64,000 nt of DNA from contig JAJTJC010000035.1 in NCBI GenBank assembly GCA_021295155.1, positions 744,001-808,000 of the forward strand, read 5' to 3'. This document shows positions 27,030-36,152 of the stretch, in pieces (the stretch's first letter is position 1; each line of letters opens with the position of its first letter). Source of the stretch: Flavobacteriaceae bacterium D16 (lineage in GTDB: Bacteria; Bacteroidota; Bacteroidia; Flavobacteriales; Flavobacteriaceae). The notes beneath the pieces are model-generated. The model saw only the letters and a list, made by a program, of their open reading frames with translations, had not been told where the DNA came from and made no database searches. The position numbers and the translations under genes were made by a program.

Positions 27030-28661
27030 TTAGCTTTCATTCATTATGCTCATGATCCCCTCCAGTGGAATGACGGCCCATAAAGGTCTTGAATTCATTT
27101 CATATCCCAGTTCATAAACTGCTTTTTCCAGCATACAGTACCTGAGAATGAACACCCGCTCCTGGTTATAACCGATATTGATGTTATTCTCCTGAATCAA
27201 TTTCACATAGCTATCCAGGAACACGCCAATGAAATAGCGGTAGAGGATCTCCCCTGCCAGGTAAAGATCCTCCTGGCTGTAAGGATATTGCTCTCCCTTA
27301 TTGAAAATAGTGGCATAGATAGCGTAATGAAAAGATCGGAACATGCCGGCCACATCTTTAAGTGGTGGCTGTTTAACCTTCCTATCGCGGATGGTGCTTT
27401 CCGGTTCTCCCTCAAAATCCAGCAGGTAGAAATCACCATCCTGAACCAGTACCTGGCCGAGATGATAATCGCCATGAACACGGAGACGTTCCCCTTTCAA
27501 TTTGGTCCAGTCGAATTTAACAAATCGCTTTCGAATATCATTTTTCCTTTCGAGGAATTGCTTCGCCAGATCGAGGGTAACCCCTTCCAGCTTGTGCAGG
27601 TTGTTCTCTACGGTATTGAGTCGATTCTGGAACTGGTACAACAAGCGGTTTTTAAGCCATACTTCATAGTCACCGTTAAACCGTGCCGGAGTAAAGGAAG
27701 TATCTTCAAATTCCGAGCCCAGGGCCACGTGCATCTCGGCCGTTCGATGCGCGAGTACCTGTAGTTTCAGGAAAACGTTTAAACCAGCCCAGTCAATTAT
27801 TTCATGAGGTACATCCTTTATAGATAGTGGTTTAAACAGATCGATCTGCGGCAAGCGGTCTATTGCAATGTTTTTATACTCCAGGTTACTAAAGATCAAA
27901 TTGATCTCCTTAAGGAAATAATCCCAGGCATCGCCCTGGTTGGGAACCAATTCCTGCATCAGGGCAATAGTGATATTGGCGCCATCTGAATCAATAATAC
28001 TTATACTCCCCTGATAGGCAGGTGTGTTTTTAAATCCTTTACGCTCTGAAAGAAACCTGCTCATTTCGTAATCCGGGTTCTTATCGGCATATATCCTCCT
28101 GAAAAATTTGATCACAGAGCTATCATTCATAATGATGGAAGTATTGCTCTGTTCCATACCCATAAAACGTGACGACTGATATTCGTTATGGGTAAAAAAC
28201 TCACTTTTATGGTACCGAACACGGGTAGTATCGTTGGGTATAGCCGTCATAATGCGTTCAAAAACCAATTTGCGGAAAGCTTCCAGGTTGATGGCGTCTA
28301 TAATAAAGCCATCCTGACCCTTGATGGAAATAGGTAAAATCCGATCCTTTTCCGCAAAACTTTCATCAGACACAAAGGCAATAGGCAGGAAATAATGATG
28401 GAAGAAGGCTTCCTTGAAATTAATTTCCAGAAGCAGGCCGTAATAGACCTCCCCCTTTTGTTGAATCCTGAAATACTCTTGTAGTTCTATGTATTTCAAA
28501 GTGCTGGATTTGCCTCCGTACCACCTTTGTTTGATGACATAGTCCTCGAGGATATCCGATAAGAATACTTTCAGAAACCGTTTATCGTCCAGTAACTCTT
28601 CCCAGTTAACATCAAAACTGTAAGGTGGTTGTGTGATAATCTCTTGCTTTTCTTTAGCCAT
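27030..28661 (-). CDS. Maltokinase
   Basis: A 543-residue kinase that phosphorylates maltose to maltose-1-phosphate, the substrate of GlgE. The N-terminal cap contains VIKQRWYGGKS (near residue 41), the family signature. The catalytic loop is HGDYHLGQVL (residues 396-405) with the metal-binding LLDFEGEP after it. The protein is a stand-alone kinase; it is not fused to trehalose synthase, which in many bacteria supplies the maltose. Its start overlaps the end of glgE by 8 bases. The gene is often called mak or pep2. Confidence 0.9.
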   Translation of the reverse strand: MAKEKQEIITQPPYSFDVNWEELLDDKRFLKVFLSDILEDYVIKQRWYGGKSSTLKYIELQEYFRIQQKGEVYYGLLLEINFKEAFFHHYFLPIAFVSDESFAEKDRILPISIKGQDGFIIDAINLEAFRKLVFERIMTAIPNDTTRVRYHKSEFFTHNEYQSSRFMGMEQSNTSIIMNDSSVIKFFRRIYADKNPDYEMSRFLSERKGFKNTPAYQGSISIIDSDGANITIALMQELVPNQGDAWDYFLKEINLIFSNLEYKNIAIDRLPQIDLFKPLSIKDVPHEIIDWAGLNVFLKLQVLAHRTAEMHVALGSEFEDTSFTPARFNGDYEVWLKNRLLYQFQNRLNTVENNLHKLEGVTLDLAKQFLERKNDIRKRFVKFDWTKLKGERLRVHGDYHLGQVLVQDGDFYLLDFEGEPESTIRDRKVKQPPLKDVAGMFRSFHYAIYATIFNKGEQYPYSQEDLYLAGEILYRYFIGVFLDSYVKLIQENNINIGYNQERVFILRYCMLEKAVYELGYEMNSRPLWAVIPLEGIMSIMNES

Positions 28662-30600
28662 CCTGTTTTGTTATTTGAAAGATATGGAAAGGAAGGGCTG
28701 GATGCAATTCCACATAATTCCATTCGTCCCTCCAATAATATCCGTTATCCGTTACCAGATCCTGCATCAGAACCTCATCCCCGCCGGAAATGCCAAGGGC
28801 CTCCAGGGGCAGTTGTACAAAACCAGTTTGGGTATAGTACGGATCAATATTCACAACAATCAGCAACTCATTTGTCCGGTCGTCATTCCATTTATGATAG
28901 GCAATCAGGTGATCGTTTTCAATATGACAAAACTGAATATTATTGGTTTGCTGTAATGCCGGATGCTCTTTTCGAAACTGGTTAATTTTGGATATCAGAT
29001 GGATTAGTTTATTCTGAATGCTCCAGTCCCAATGCTTTACTTCATATTTTTCGGAATTGAGATACTCCTCCTTACCCGGGATGGCATCCGAAACCATATA
29101 TTCAAAGACAGGACCATAGATGCCAATATTACCACACAAGGTGGCCGCCAGGGCATAGCGAGCTATATGCATCGCCTCATTGGCACCCTGCAAGTGGTAG
29201 GGGTTGATATCCGGTGTGTTGGGCCAGAAATTAGGTCGGTAATACTCCTTCATCTCGGATTGGGTGAGTTCCACCATATAGGAAATGATATCATGCTTAC
29301 TGACCCTCCAGGTGAAATAGGTGTAGGATTGGCTAAAACCCTGTTTGGCCAGTTGCTGCATTACCTTAGGTCTTGAAAAGGCCTCCGCAAGAAAAAGTAC
29401 CTCCGGGTGTTGCTTTTTGACCTCATCAATTAGCCAGTGCCAGAAATAATAGGGTTTGGTATGCGGATTATCTACCCGGAATATTTTGATGCCAAAGCCA
29501 ACCCATTTCAGAGTAACATCCAGCAACTCCTTCCAAAGTTCTTTGTAAGCCTTGCTTTCGAAATAGAAGTTAACGATATCCTGATATTTCTTGGGCGGGT
29601 TTTCGGCGTATTGCATGGTACCATCCGGACGCTTGCGGAACCATTCCGGATTGCTGCTAACATATGGATGATCCGGTGCAGCCTGAAAAGCAAGGTCCAT
29701 GGCAACCTCCATCCCCTTTTGGTTAGCCTCTTTTATAAAGTGCTTAAAATCGTCTTCCGTGCCCAGTTCAGGATGTACATCTTTGTGCCCTCCATGCCGC
29801 GAGCCAATTCCCCAGGGTACCCCACTATCGCCTTCCTGAGCATTGGTAGCATTGTTTTTTCCTTTGCGATTAACTTCTCCAATAGGATGAATCGGGGGCA
29901 AATAAATGACATCAAAGCCCATGGCCTCTATACGGGGCAGGAGCCTTTCGCTGTCGCTGAATGTACCGTGTTGTCCAGGTTCTTCCGCTGTAGACCTTGG
30001 GAAAAATTCGTACCAGGTACTGAAATTGGCCTTTTTCCGGTCTACGTAAACCCGGAGTTCTTCGCTTTTGTTTATTAAAATTCGCTGCGGGTAGGCTGTA
30101 AATAAACTGTGAAGTTTACTGGAGACGGCGGCTTTTGCAGCTGCTTCATAGGACCCTTCGTCCTCAAATAACCCTATAAGCTCTTTTGCATATTCCTTTT
30201 CTGCTTTTTTAGCTTTCTTTTCCAGGTGTTTAAGGTACTGTACCCCATCCAGAAGTTCACTTGTAACCTTTTGTCCATCGGCAATCTTGGCTTCTATACC
30301 GTGTTGCCAGTTCAGGGCATAATCTACCCAACCACTAATCCAGTAGGAGTAAAATCCTTGCTTTTCTACCTGAAATTCCGCAGTATAGAGGTCATTACCC
30401 TGGTGCTCCATTCGAACTGGGGTAGGTTTTGAGGCGGCCTCGTGCTTTACCATTAACTCGGCCTGTATCACGTCATGTCCATCGCCCAGTACATCCGCAG
30501 AAACCGCTACCTTATCACCAACTACACGCTTTACAAAAAACTGACCACAACTTAGTTGTGGCTTAATATTATCAATGACTACCCGCTCTTGTCGGAACAT
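28654..30600 (-). CDS. glgE: Alpha-1,4-glucan:maltose-1-phosphate maltosyltransferase
   Basis: A 648-residue GH13_3 enzyme that transfers maltose from maltose-1-phosphate to a growing alpha-1,4-glucan. An N-terminal beta-sandwich and helical insertion precede the barrel, which starts near SRDIVYLPPIHPIG-type sequence (GFDVIYLPPIHPIGE). The nucleophile is Asp377 in IFRVDNPHTKP and the general acid is Glu406 in FLAEAFSRP. The KGKNN and GSRHGGHKDVHPELGT stretches are typical of GlgE. It is the first gene of the glucan operon, with maltokinase, glgB and GH31 downstream. Confidence 0.95.
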   Translation of the reverse strand: MFRQERVVIDNIKPQLSCGQFFVKRVVGDKVAVSADVLGDGHDVIQAELMVKHEAASKPTPVRMEHQGNDLYTAEFQVEKQGFYSYWISGWVDYALNWQHGIEAKIADGQKVTSELLDGVQYLKHLEKKAKKAEKEYAKELIGLFEDEGSYEAAAKAAVSSKLHSLFTAYPQRILINKSEELRVYVDRKKANFSTWYEFFPRSTAEEPGQHGTFSDSERLLPRIEAMGFDVIYLPPIHPIGEVNRKGKNNATNAQEGDSGVPWGIGSRHGGHKDVHPELGTEDDFKHFIKEANQKGMEVAMDLAFQAAPDHPYVSSNPEWFRKRPDGTMQYAENPPKKYQDIVNFYFESKAYKELWKELLDVTLKWVGFGIKIFRVDNPHTKPYYFWHWLIDEVKKQHPEVLFLAEAFSRPKVMQQLAKQGFSQSYTYFTWRVSKHDIISYMVELTQSEMKEYYRPNFWPNTPDINPYHLQGANEAMHIARYALAATLCGNIGIYGPVFEYMVSDAIPGKEEYLNSEKYEVKHWDWSIQNKLIHLISKINQFRKEHPALQQTNNIQFCHIENDHLIAYHKWNDDRTNELLIVVNIDPYYTQTGFVQLPLEALGISGGDEVLMQDLVTDNGYYWRDEWNYVELHPALPFHIFQITKQDG

Positions 30601-30790
30601 AATCTCAGTTTGCTTGATTTGCCCTAAAAATAGGAAAATATCACCAATTCAATCGGGCTACAGTAGATACTTTTTGAGAAGCTTTTTTTTGTACATTTCA
30701 ATTTTTGGAACGCTTTTTGTTTCACTTGAAGAAACTAAGTGCATTCGGGGGTACTCCGGGGCACGTAATACTATTCTAAACCATATCATT

Positions 30791-31357
30791 ATGAAAAAAG
30801 TATCCTTTCTATTGGCATTATTGACAACTGTATTTTTTGTGTCTTGTGAAGGTCCTGCAGGACCTCCCGGTCCTCCCGGATTTGATGGGTTTGACGGGCT
30901 CGACGGACAAGATGGTATAAATATTTTGGGGCAAGTACTCGAGATTGAGGGAAGTTTCACCTTCGATAATGATTATAGTTTATTCTATGAATTCCCCAAT
31001 ACTGTGGAAGTTTTTGAATCCGATCTTATTTTAGTCTACATCCTTTGGGAACAGTTTGAAGACACGGACGGGCAACTGGTGGATGTTTGGCGTTTATTAC
31101 CTCAAACCCGGATCCTGAACCAGGGATTATTGCAATACAATTATGATCACACTTTTTTCGATGTAAGCATATTTCTGGAATCAGATTTTGATCTAGGTAC
31201 GCTGGCTCCTGCAGATACTGACAACCAGGTGTTCCGAATCGGCATTGTTCCAGCAGATTTTGCTCAAGGATCTCGTTTTGACCGTTCTAATCTGCAACAG
31301 GTTATGGAATTATTGAATGTAGAAGAAGAAAGTATTACGCGGCAAAAGCTTAATTAA
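30791..31357 (+). CDS. Small lipoprotein with a collagen-like GXY segment
   Basis: A 188-residue lipoprotein. The start is the ATG at 30791 because a clean signal peptide (KKVSFLLALLTTVFFVSC) begins there; the open frame extends further upstream without reason. Directly after the lipid-bearing Cys come eight Gly-X-Y triplets (GPAGPPGPPGFDGFDGLDG and two more). The rest is an unknown acidic domain rich in aromatic residues. The acidic residue after Cys suggests export to the cell surface. Function unknown. It is a single gene with a strong terminator. Confidence 0.8.
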   Translation: MKKVSFLLALLTTVFFVSCEGPAGPPGPPGFDGFDGLDGQDGINILGQVLEIEGSFTFDNDYSLFYEFPNTVEVFESDLILVYILWEQFEDTDGQLVDVWRLLPQTRILNQGLLQYNYDHTFFDVSIFLESDFDLGTLAPADTDNQVFRIGIVPADFAQGSRFDRSNLQQVMELLNVEEESITRQKLN

Positions 31358-31373
31358 CAAATATTTCACTAGG

Positions 31374-31401
31374 CCTCCTGCTCTTTGCAGGAGGTTTTTT
31401 T
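31374..31401 (+). terminator. Terminator after the collagen-like gene
   Basis: CCTCCTGC - TCTTT - GCAGGAGG followed by seven T: a perfect 8-bp stem, 16 bases after the stop codon. Confidence 0.9.
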
Positions 31402-31413
31402 ATGGGTATTCTT

Positions 31414-31421
31414 TATCTTTG
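31414..31421 (+). promoter_or_regulatory. -7 box for msrB
   Basis: TATCTTTG matches TAnnTTTG, 27 bases before the msrB ATG and just after the preceding terminator. Confidence 0.5.
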
Positions 31422-31448
31422 AAGATCATTAAAGAATCTTGAATTGCT

Positions 31449-31952
31449 ATGAAAAGAATCATCATTTTTGCCTTTGCGCTTTTGCTTTTGGGATGCAAGG
31501 GAAACTCCCAGGAAAAAGAAAAAGCCGTTTCCAAGACTGAAGAAAAAGAACGGTCTTTTCCCCTTGAAAAGACTGATGCCGAATGGCGGGCTTCCCTGAC
31601 CGATATGGAATACTACGTGCTGCGCAAGGCGGGAACGGAAAATGCAGGAAGTAGTGAGTTACTAAATAACAAAGAAAAAGGCACCTATGTCTGTGCCGCT
31701 TGTGGCACTGCCTTGTTCAGAAGTGAGCACAAATTCGACTCAGGTTCTGGCTGGCCCAGTTTTGACCGGGAAATCGAGAATGCGATCGCCTACGATGTAG
31801 ACTACAAGATCGGCTATAAACGTACCGAGGAACTTTGCGCCAATTGCGGTGGGCACCTGGGGCATGTTTTCGAAGATGGACCCAGAGAAACTACCGGTTT
31901 GCGACATTGTGTTAATGGAGCTGCTCTGGATTTTGTTCCGGATGGAAAATAA
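31449..31952 (+). CDS. msrB: Lipoprotein peptide-methionine (R)-S-oxide reductase
   Basis: A 167-residue MsrB with an added lipoprotein signal (lipobox LLGC at residues 14-17). It reduces methionine R-sulfoxide in proteins. Two CxxC pairs bind structural zinc (VCAACGTALF and LCANCGGHLGHVF). The substrate motif GSGWPSF is near residue 101, and the catalytic Cys is in RHCVNGAALDF near 155. The lipid anchor places repair in the envelope, so an electron donor outside the cytoplasm is required. The next gene starts 23 bases later. Confidence 0.94.
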   Translation: MKRIIIFAFALLLLGCKGNSQEKEKAVSKTEEKERSFPLEKTDAEWRASLTDMEYYVLRKAGTENAGSSELLNNKEKGTYVCAACGTALFRSEHKFDSGSGWPSFDREIENAIAYDVDYKIGYKRTEELCANCGGHLGHVFEDGPRETTGLRHCVNGAALDFVPDGK

Positions 31953-31975
31953 AGATCAGATGGGTGAAGCTTAAT

Positions 31976-32518
31976 ATGGATCTCCCCACACAGTACCTTT
32001 CTAACATTAAAAAAGAGTTTCTCCGATACAAAGGGGTTGCTGAAAAATCCTTTGAACAATTGAAGGAAGATGACCTTCATTTTGTACCTAATGAAGGGGA
32101 TAACAGCATTGCTGTAATCGTTAAGCACATGGTGGGTAATATGCGCAGTCGCTGGACTAATTTTCTAACAGAAGACGGGGAAAAATCATGGCGTCATCGG
32201 GAAACAGAGTTCGAACCCAGTTTACGCACTAAGGCGGAAGTACTGGAGGCCTGGAATTCTGGATGGGCCTTAGTCTTAGACGTACTGAACAGCCTTGAGC
32301 CTGAACAACTGAGGGTACAGGTAAAGATCCGCAACGAAGGGCATACGGTTCTTGAAGCCATCAACCGTCAGCTGGCCCATTACGCCTACCATACCGGGCA
32401 AATCGTTTATCTGGCCAAATCCATAAAGGGAGAGGAATGGGAGTCGCCCAGCATACCCAAAGGAGCATCCGATCTCTTTAACAAAAAAATGTCTGAAAAA
32501 GCCTCTGGAAACAAATAG
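31976..32518 (+). CDS. DinB-like protein, DUF1572 family
   Basis: A 180-residue helical protein of the DinB/YfiT four-helix fold. Candidate metal-binding histidines are in VIVKHMVGNM (near residue 48) and in LAHYAYHTGQIVYLAK (near 131-142). DUF1572 proteins are uncharacterised; relatives bind metals and some use bacillithiol or similar thiols. I choose the ATG at 31976 over a GTG 12 bases upstream. It may be cotranscribed with msrB. Confidence 0.8.
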   Translation: MDLPTQYLSNIKKEFLRYKGVAEKSFEQLKEDDLHFVPNEGDNSIAVIVKHMVGNMRSRWTNFLTEDGEKSWRHRETEFEPSLRTKAEVLEAWNSGWALVLDVLNSLEPEQLRVQVKIRNEGHTVLEAINRQLAHYAYHTGQIVYLAKSIKGEEWESPSIPKGASDLFNKKMSEKASGNK

Positions 32519-32556
32519 AGCGTAAAAATGACGTGGGTGTTTTACCTCAGGTTTCT

Positions 32557-32564
32557 TACCTTTG
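32557..32564 (+). promoter_or_regulatory. -7 box for lpdA
   Basis: TACCTTTG matches TAnnTTTG and lies 31 bases before the lpdA ATG at 32596. Confidence 0.5.
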
Positions 32565-32595
32565 CTCCGCATTAAAAACAACTAAAATAAATACC

Positions 32596-33987
32596 ATGAG
32601 CAATTTTGATGTTATTGTCCTAGGAAGCGGCCCCGGTGGTTATGTTACCGCAATCAGGGCTTCCCAACTAGGATTCAAAACCGCAATCATTGAAAAAGAG
32701 AGTCTTGGAGGCGTTTGCCTGAACTGGGGGTGTATCCCAACCAAAGCGCTGCTCAAATCGGCTCAGGTTTTTGAATATCTGCAGCATGCTGAAGACTATG
32801 GACTTAAAGTGGAAGGTGCTGATAAAGATTTTGATGCTGTGGTAAAGAGGAGCCGCAATGTAGCCCAGGGAATGAGCAAGGGGGTACAGTTCCTCATGAA
32901 GAAAAACAAGATTGAGGTAATCAACGGCTTTGGAAAGCTTTTACCCGGGAAGAAAGTGAAAGTCACTGCAGAAGATGGAAAGGAAAGCGAATACAGTGCT
33001 GAGCATATCATTATTGCCACCGGGGCACGCAGCCGTGAACTCCCCAGCCTTCCACAGGACGGGAAAAAGGTTATCGGATACCGGAAAGCAATGACGCTGG
33101 AAAAACAGCCTGAGAAGTTGGTTGTTGTGGGTAGTGGAGCCATTGGCATCGAGTTTGCTTATTTCTATAATGCTATGGGTACGGAGGTTACCGTTGTGGA
33201 ATTCCTGCCCAATATTGTGCCGGTTGAAGACGAGGAAGTATCCAAGCAATTGGAAAGGACCTTTAAAAAGGCTGGTATTAAGATTATGACCTCATCTGAG
33301 GTTACTTCAGTAGATACTTCAGGTAAAGGGGTAGTAGCCAAGGTAAAAACCCCAAAAGGGGAGAAAACCCTTGAAGCCGATATCGTCCTCTCTGCCGTGG
33401 GAATTAAAACCAACATTGAAAATATTGGTCTCGAGGATGTGGGTATCGCCACAGACCGGGACAAGATCATCGTTAACGATTACTACCAGACCAATATCCC
33501 CGGGTATTACGCCATTGGAGATGTAACTCCTGGTCAGGCACTGGCACACGTAGCTTCTGCTGAGGGCATTCTTTGTATTGAAAAAATTAAAGGAATGCAT
33601 GTAGAACCCCTGGATTATGGCAACATTCCCGGATGTACGTATTGCATGCCTGAAATTGCCTCTGTAGGCCTTACCGAAAAGCAAGCTAAGGAAAAAGGGT
33701 TCGATATCAAAGTGGGTAAATTCCCATTCTCCGCAAGCGGTAAAGCACAGGCTTCGGGAACTTCCGATGGATTTGTCAAAGTAATTTTTGATGCCAAATA
33801 CGGCGAATGGCTGGGTTGCCATATGATAGGTGCAGGGGTTACGGATATGATAGCAGAAGCTGTAGTGGGACGAAAACTGGAAACCACAGGGCATGAGATC
33901 CTCAAGGCTGTTCACCCTCACCCTACCATGAGTGAGGCCGTGATGGAAGCCGTTGCGGATGCCTACGATGAAGTTATTCACCTCTAA
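32596..33987 (+). CDS. lpdA: Dihydrolipoyl dehydrogenase
   Basis: A 463-residue FAD flavoprotein (E3) that reoxidises dihydrolipoamide in the 2-oxoacid dehydrogenase and glycine cleavage complexes. The FAD site VLGSGPGGYVTAIRA is at the N-terminus, the redox disulfide is in GGVCLNWGCIPTKALL, the NAD site is VVGSGAIGIEFAYFY, and the catalytic His-Glu pair is in HPHPTMSEAVMEA. The ATG at 32596 is chosen because the Rossmann strand begins directly after it; 21 extra upstream codons are not family-like. No E1 or E2 genes are nearby. Confidence 0.96.
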   Translation: MSNFDVIVLGSGPGGYVTAIRASQLGFKTAIIEKESLGGVCLNWGCIPTKALLKSAQVFEYLQHAEDYGLKVEGADKDFDAVVKRSRNVAQGMSKGVQFLMKKNKIEVINGFGKLLPGKKVKVTAEDGKESEYSAEHIIIATGARSRELPSLPQDGKKVIGYRKAMTLEKQPEKLVVVGSGAIGIEFAYFYNAMGTEVTVVEFLPNIVPVEDEEVSKQLERTFKKAGIKIMTSSEVTSVDTSGKGVVAKVKTPKGEKTLEADIVLSAVGIKTNIENIGLEDVGIATDRDKIIVNDYYQTNIPGYYAIGDVTPGQALAHVASAEGILCIEKIKGMHVEPLDYGNIPGCTYCMPEIASVGLTEKQAKEKGFDIKVGKFPFSASGKAQASGTSDGFVKVIFDAKYGEWLGCHMIGAGVTDMIAEAVVGRKLETTGHEILKAVHPHPTMSEAVMEAVADAYDEVIHL

Positions 33988-33999
33988 ATGAATTAGAAA

Positions 34000-34284
34000 A
34001 TGTTACAAACCTTTCGGGTTACCGCTATCCTTGAAGGGATAAGCTATTTGTTATTATTTGCCCTGAGTATGCCCCTTAAATATTGGGCGGGTATTGGTGA
34101 GCCCAATCAGTATATTGGTTATGCCCATGGATTCCTATTTATTGCCTTTATGGTTATGGCAGTAGTACTAACCTTTGAGAAAAAATGGGGCTTAAAACGC
34201 TTACTGGTCTTTTTCCTGGCCTCACTGCTACCTTTTGGGACATTCTATATTGAAAAGAAGTATCTGAGACCTATAGCTGCCTAA
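34000..34284 (+). CDS. DUF3817 small membrane protein
   Basis: A 94-residue protein with three hydrophobic segments and the DUF3817 signature (FRVTAILEGISYLLLF, GYAHGFLFIAFM, LPFGTFYIEKK). Function unknown; it is probably in the inner membrane. It starts 12 bases after lpdA and its stop overlaps the aroQ stop by 4 bases on the other strand. Confidence 0.85.
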   Translation: MLQTFRVTAILEGISYLLLFALSMPLKYWAGIGEPNQYIGYAHGFLFIAFMVMAVVLTFEKKWGLKRLLVFFLASLLPFGTFYIEKKYLRPIAA

Positions 34285-34694
34285 AGAAAACTCTGGATCG
34301 CCAACTCATAGCTTTTGAGGCCAAAGCCCAGGATTACTCCTTTGGCACCCGGGGAAATAAATGATACATGGCGAAATTCTTCCCGTTGGTGGGTGTTGGA
34401 AATATGCACCTCCACAACAGGAGTTTCAATGGCCTTAACCGCGTCTCCCAATCCCACTGAAGTATGGGTATAGGCCGCGGCATTAAGAATGATTCCGTTA
34501 TAGGAGAACCCGACCTCCTGTAGTTTGTTAATTAATTCGCCTTCTACATTGGATTGGAAGTATTCCAGGGTCACTTCCGGAAATTTCCCCTGAAGTTCCT
34601 TGAGGTAGTCTTCAAAACCTCTTGCCCCGTAGATTTCGGGTTCCCGCTTCCCCAGCAGGTTCAGGTTGGGACCGTTGATGATAATCAATTTCAT
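34281..34694 (-). CDS. aroQ: 3-dehydroquinate dehydratase, type II
   Basis: A 137-residue enzyme of the shikimate pathway that converts 3-dehydroquinate to 3-dehydroshikimate. The start is at 34694, giving KLIIINGPNLNLLGKREP, the standard N-terminus with the catalytic Tyr in EIYG. NAAAYTHTSVGLGDAV and the substrate-binding EVHISNTHQREEFRH motif follow. The dodecameric type II enzyme is usually 140-150 residues long. In flavobacteria aroQ often sits next to xerD; here three small outer-membrane protein genes lie between them. Confidence 0.95.
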   Translation of the reverse strand: MKLIIINGPNLNLLGKREPEIYGARGFEDYLKELQGKFPEVTLEYFQSNVEGELINKLQEVGFSYNGIILNAAAYTHTSVGLGDAVKAIETPVVEVHISNTHQREEFRHVSFISPGAKGVILGFGLKSYELAIQSFL

Positions 34695-34785
34695 GGGATA
34701 AATGTAGGGAAAACTCAGCATCCTGACCCCATACCTGGTCAGGCAGCTACGCTAAAAAATAGCTATATCAGGGAGAAAACTACCC

Positions 34786-35304
34786 TTACAGCCTGTCTGG
34801 CTTGGTCTGAATGGTGAGAACCAGCCCTATGCTGATCGTATTCCAGCTAGCAACATCCAGGTCAATAGCCGTATAGGAAATGTTGATTTCCGTTGTCTGA
34901 TTGAACAGGTAGCCAATCATAGGTCGGTAATAAAATCCGCCATCATTACCATCGTTAATACCGATAGCCTGACCTACATTGCCTCCTATGGATAAGTCTC
35001 TTACCGGCCAGAAACGAAAAGCAGCGGCAAGGGGTAAAAATTGTACATCAGGGCGTTCTGCAGCAATAGATTCCAATTCGAATTTGTCTCCAAAACCGTG
35101 CACATAGCCGGTAGCGACACCCAGGTCGAAATACTCCCCGAGCACCCACATATAGCCTACGTCTGCACCAATCATTAAACTTACGGCCTCGTCAAAGTCA
35201 CCAGTGGGAATCCCACCTTGTATGCCGATTCTAAATCCTTCCTGAGCCTGCAGGCTATTGAAAGTGAAAATTGAAAACAAAGAGAAAAGCAATAGCTTCT
35301 TCAT
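34786..35304 (-). CDS. Small outer-membrane beta-barrel protein
   Basis: A 172-residue exported protein: signal peptide LLLFSLFSIFTFNSLQA with cleavage before QEGF. The mature part is about 150 residues of alternating strands with glycine turns (RIGIQGGIPTGDF, DVGYMWVLGEYFDLGVATGYVHG, ISIGLVLTI), as in the eight-stranded OmpA/OmpW-like barrels. No peptidoglycan-binding domain. Function unknown. First of three such genes in a row. Confidence 0.75.
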   Translation of the reverse strand: MKKLLLFSLFSIFTFNSLQAQEGFRIGIQGGIPTGDFDEAVSLMIGADVGYMWVLGEYFDLGVATGYVHGFGDKFELESIAAERPDVQFLPLAAAFRFWPVRDLSIGGNVGQAIGINDGNDGGFYYRPMIGYLFNQTTEINISYTAIDLDVASWNTISIGLVLTIQTKPDRL

Positions 35305-35424
35305 AAGGGTTGGTTTTGGAATTTACTATTGCACATAACGTAATCCCTTATTAAATGTTGTTTGGCATATTTCTTAATCCGCCTGCAGTACCGGGCATTT
35401 CCAACATGATAAGGCTCTCGGAAA

Positions 35425-35452
35425 CAAAAAAGGGAAGCCTAGCAGCTTCCCT
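35425..35452 (-). terminator. Terminator after the second barrel gene
   Basis: On the minus strand AGGGAAGC - TGCTAG - GCTTCCCT followed by TTTTT. Its stem has the same core sequence as the terminator at 36104-36133. Confidence 0.85.
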
Positions 35453-35473
35453 CTCCGAATGATTATTTCTTTC

Positions 35474-36001
35474 TTAGAAGTAAAGGGCAAATCCAACTCG
35501 CAATTCCAATACTCCATCTTCAGAGAATTGGTCGTTCATGCTAATATTGTAACGCAATCCGGGTTCTATGCTCACATAATCGTTAAGGAAAACTGCGTAT
35601 CCTCCCTGTAATCCAATCCACAAGGGGTTTTCCGCAGCATCCTGGATACTGGCACCAGTAAGATCAATTTGCACGGGGATTTGGCTATTTATATAATACT
35701 TGGCACCAAATTTATAGGAGAACAAGGTAAATCCATCCAAATCTGTATAACCGAGACCTGCTTTTAGAGCTAAGTCATCAATTACGAAGTATCCACCCTC
35801 AAATCCCATAGACCATACTGTGGAGCCGTCAGTACTGGACAGTCCAAAGCCTGTGGAGGCTCCATGAGCTACATCGCTTCCAAAGCCCGTGTTTGCTTCG
35901 ATTAACCAATTGCCTTCATCGGTTTGTCCGCCACCATCCTGAGCATGGCTGGCAAAAATTAATCCCAGTACAGCAATTGCTGTCAATAATGTTCTTTTCA
36001 T
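35474..36001 (-). CDS. Small outer-membrane beta-barrel protein
   Basis: A 175-residue protein with a signal peptide (LLTAIAVLGLIFASHA, cleaved before QDGG). The mature chain consists of amphipathic strands (STVWSMGFEGGYFVIDDLALKAG and related) and ends with an aromatic residue (VGFALYF), the C-terminal signature of outer-membrane barrels recognised by BamA. The function is not recognisable. It has its own terminator. Confidence 0.78.
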   Translation of the reverse strand: MKRTLLTAIAVLGLIFASHAQDGGGQTDEGNWLIEANTGFGSDVAHGASTGFGLSSTDGSTVWSMGFEGGYFVIDDLALKAGLGYTDLDGFTLFSYKFGAKYYINSQIPVQIDLTGASIQDAAENPLWIGLQGGYAVFLNDYVSIEPGLRYNISMNDQFSEDGVLELRVGFALYF

Positions 36002-36103
36002 GATTAAGTGATTTTAATTATCCATATAAAAATAAGCATTTTTAGTACGTGCAGTCTTACATATCTATAGAATCAGACACTCATTTAAAGGGCCGAACAA
36101 GCA

Positions 36104-36133
36104 TAAAAAAAGGGAAGCTTTATTGCTTCCCTT
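36104..36133 (-). terminator. Terminator after the third barrel gene
   Basis: On the minus strand AAGGGAAGC - AATAAA - GCTTCCCTT then TTTTT: a 9-bp stem directly after the stop of the 36153-36746 gene. Confidence 0.85.
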
Positions 36134-36152
36134 TTCAAATTTGTTAGAGTTC

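Noticed and set aside
30575-30790. Upstream extension of the collagen-like lipoprotein frame
   Set aside because: The extension would bury a clean lipoprotein signal peptide 72 residues inside the protein; the ATG at 30791 is far better.
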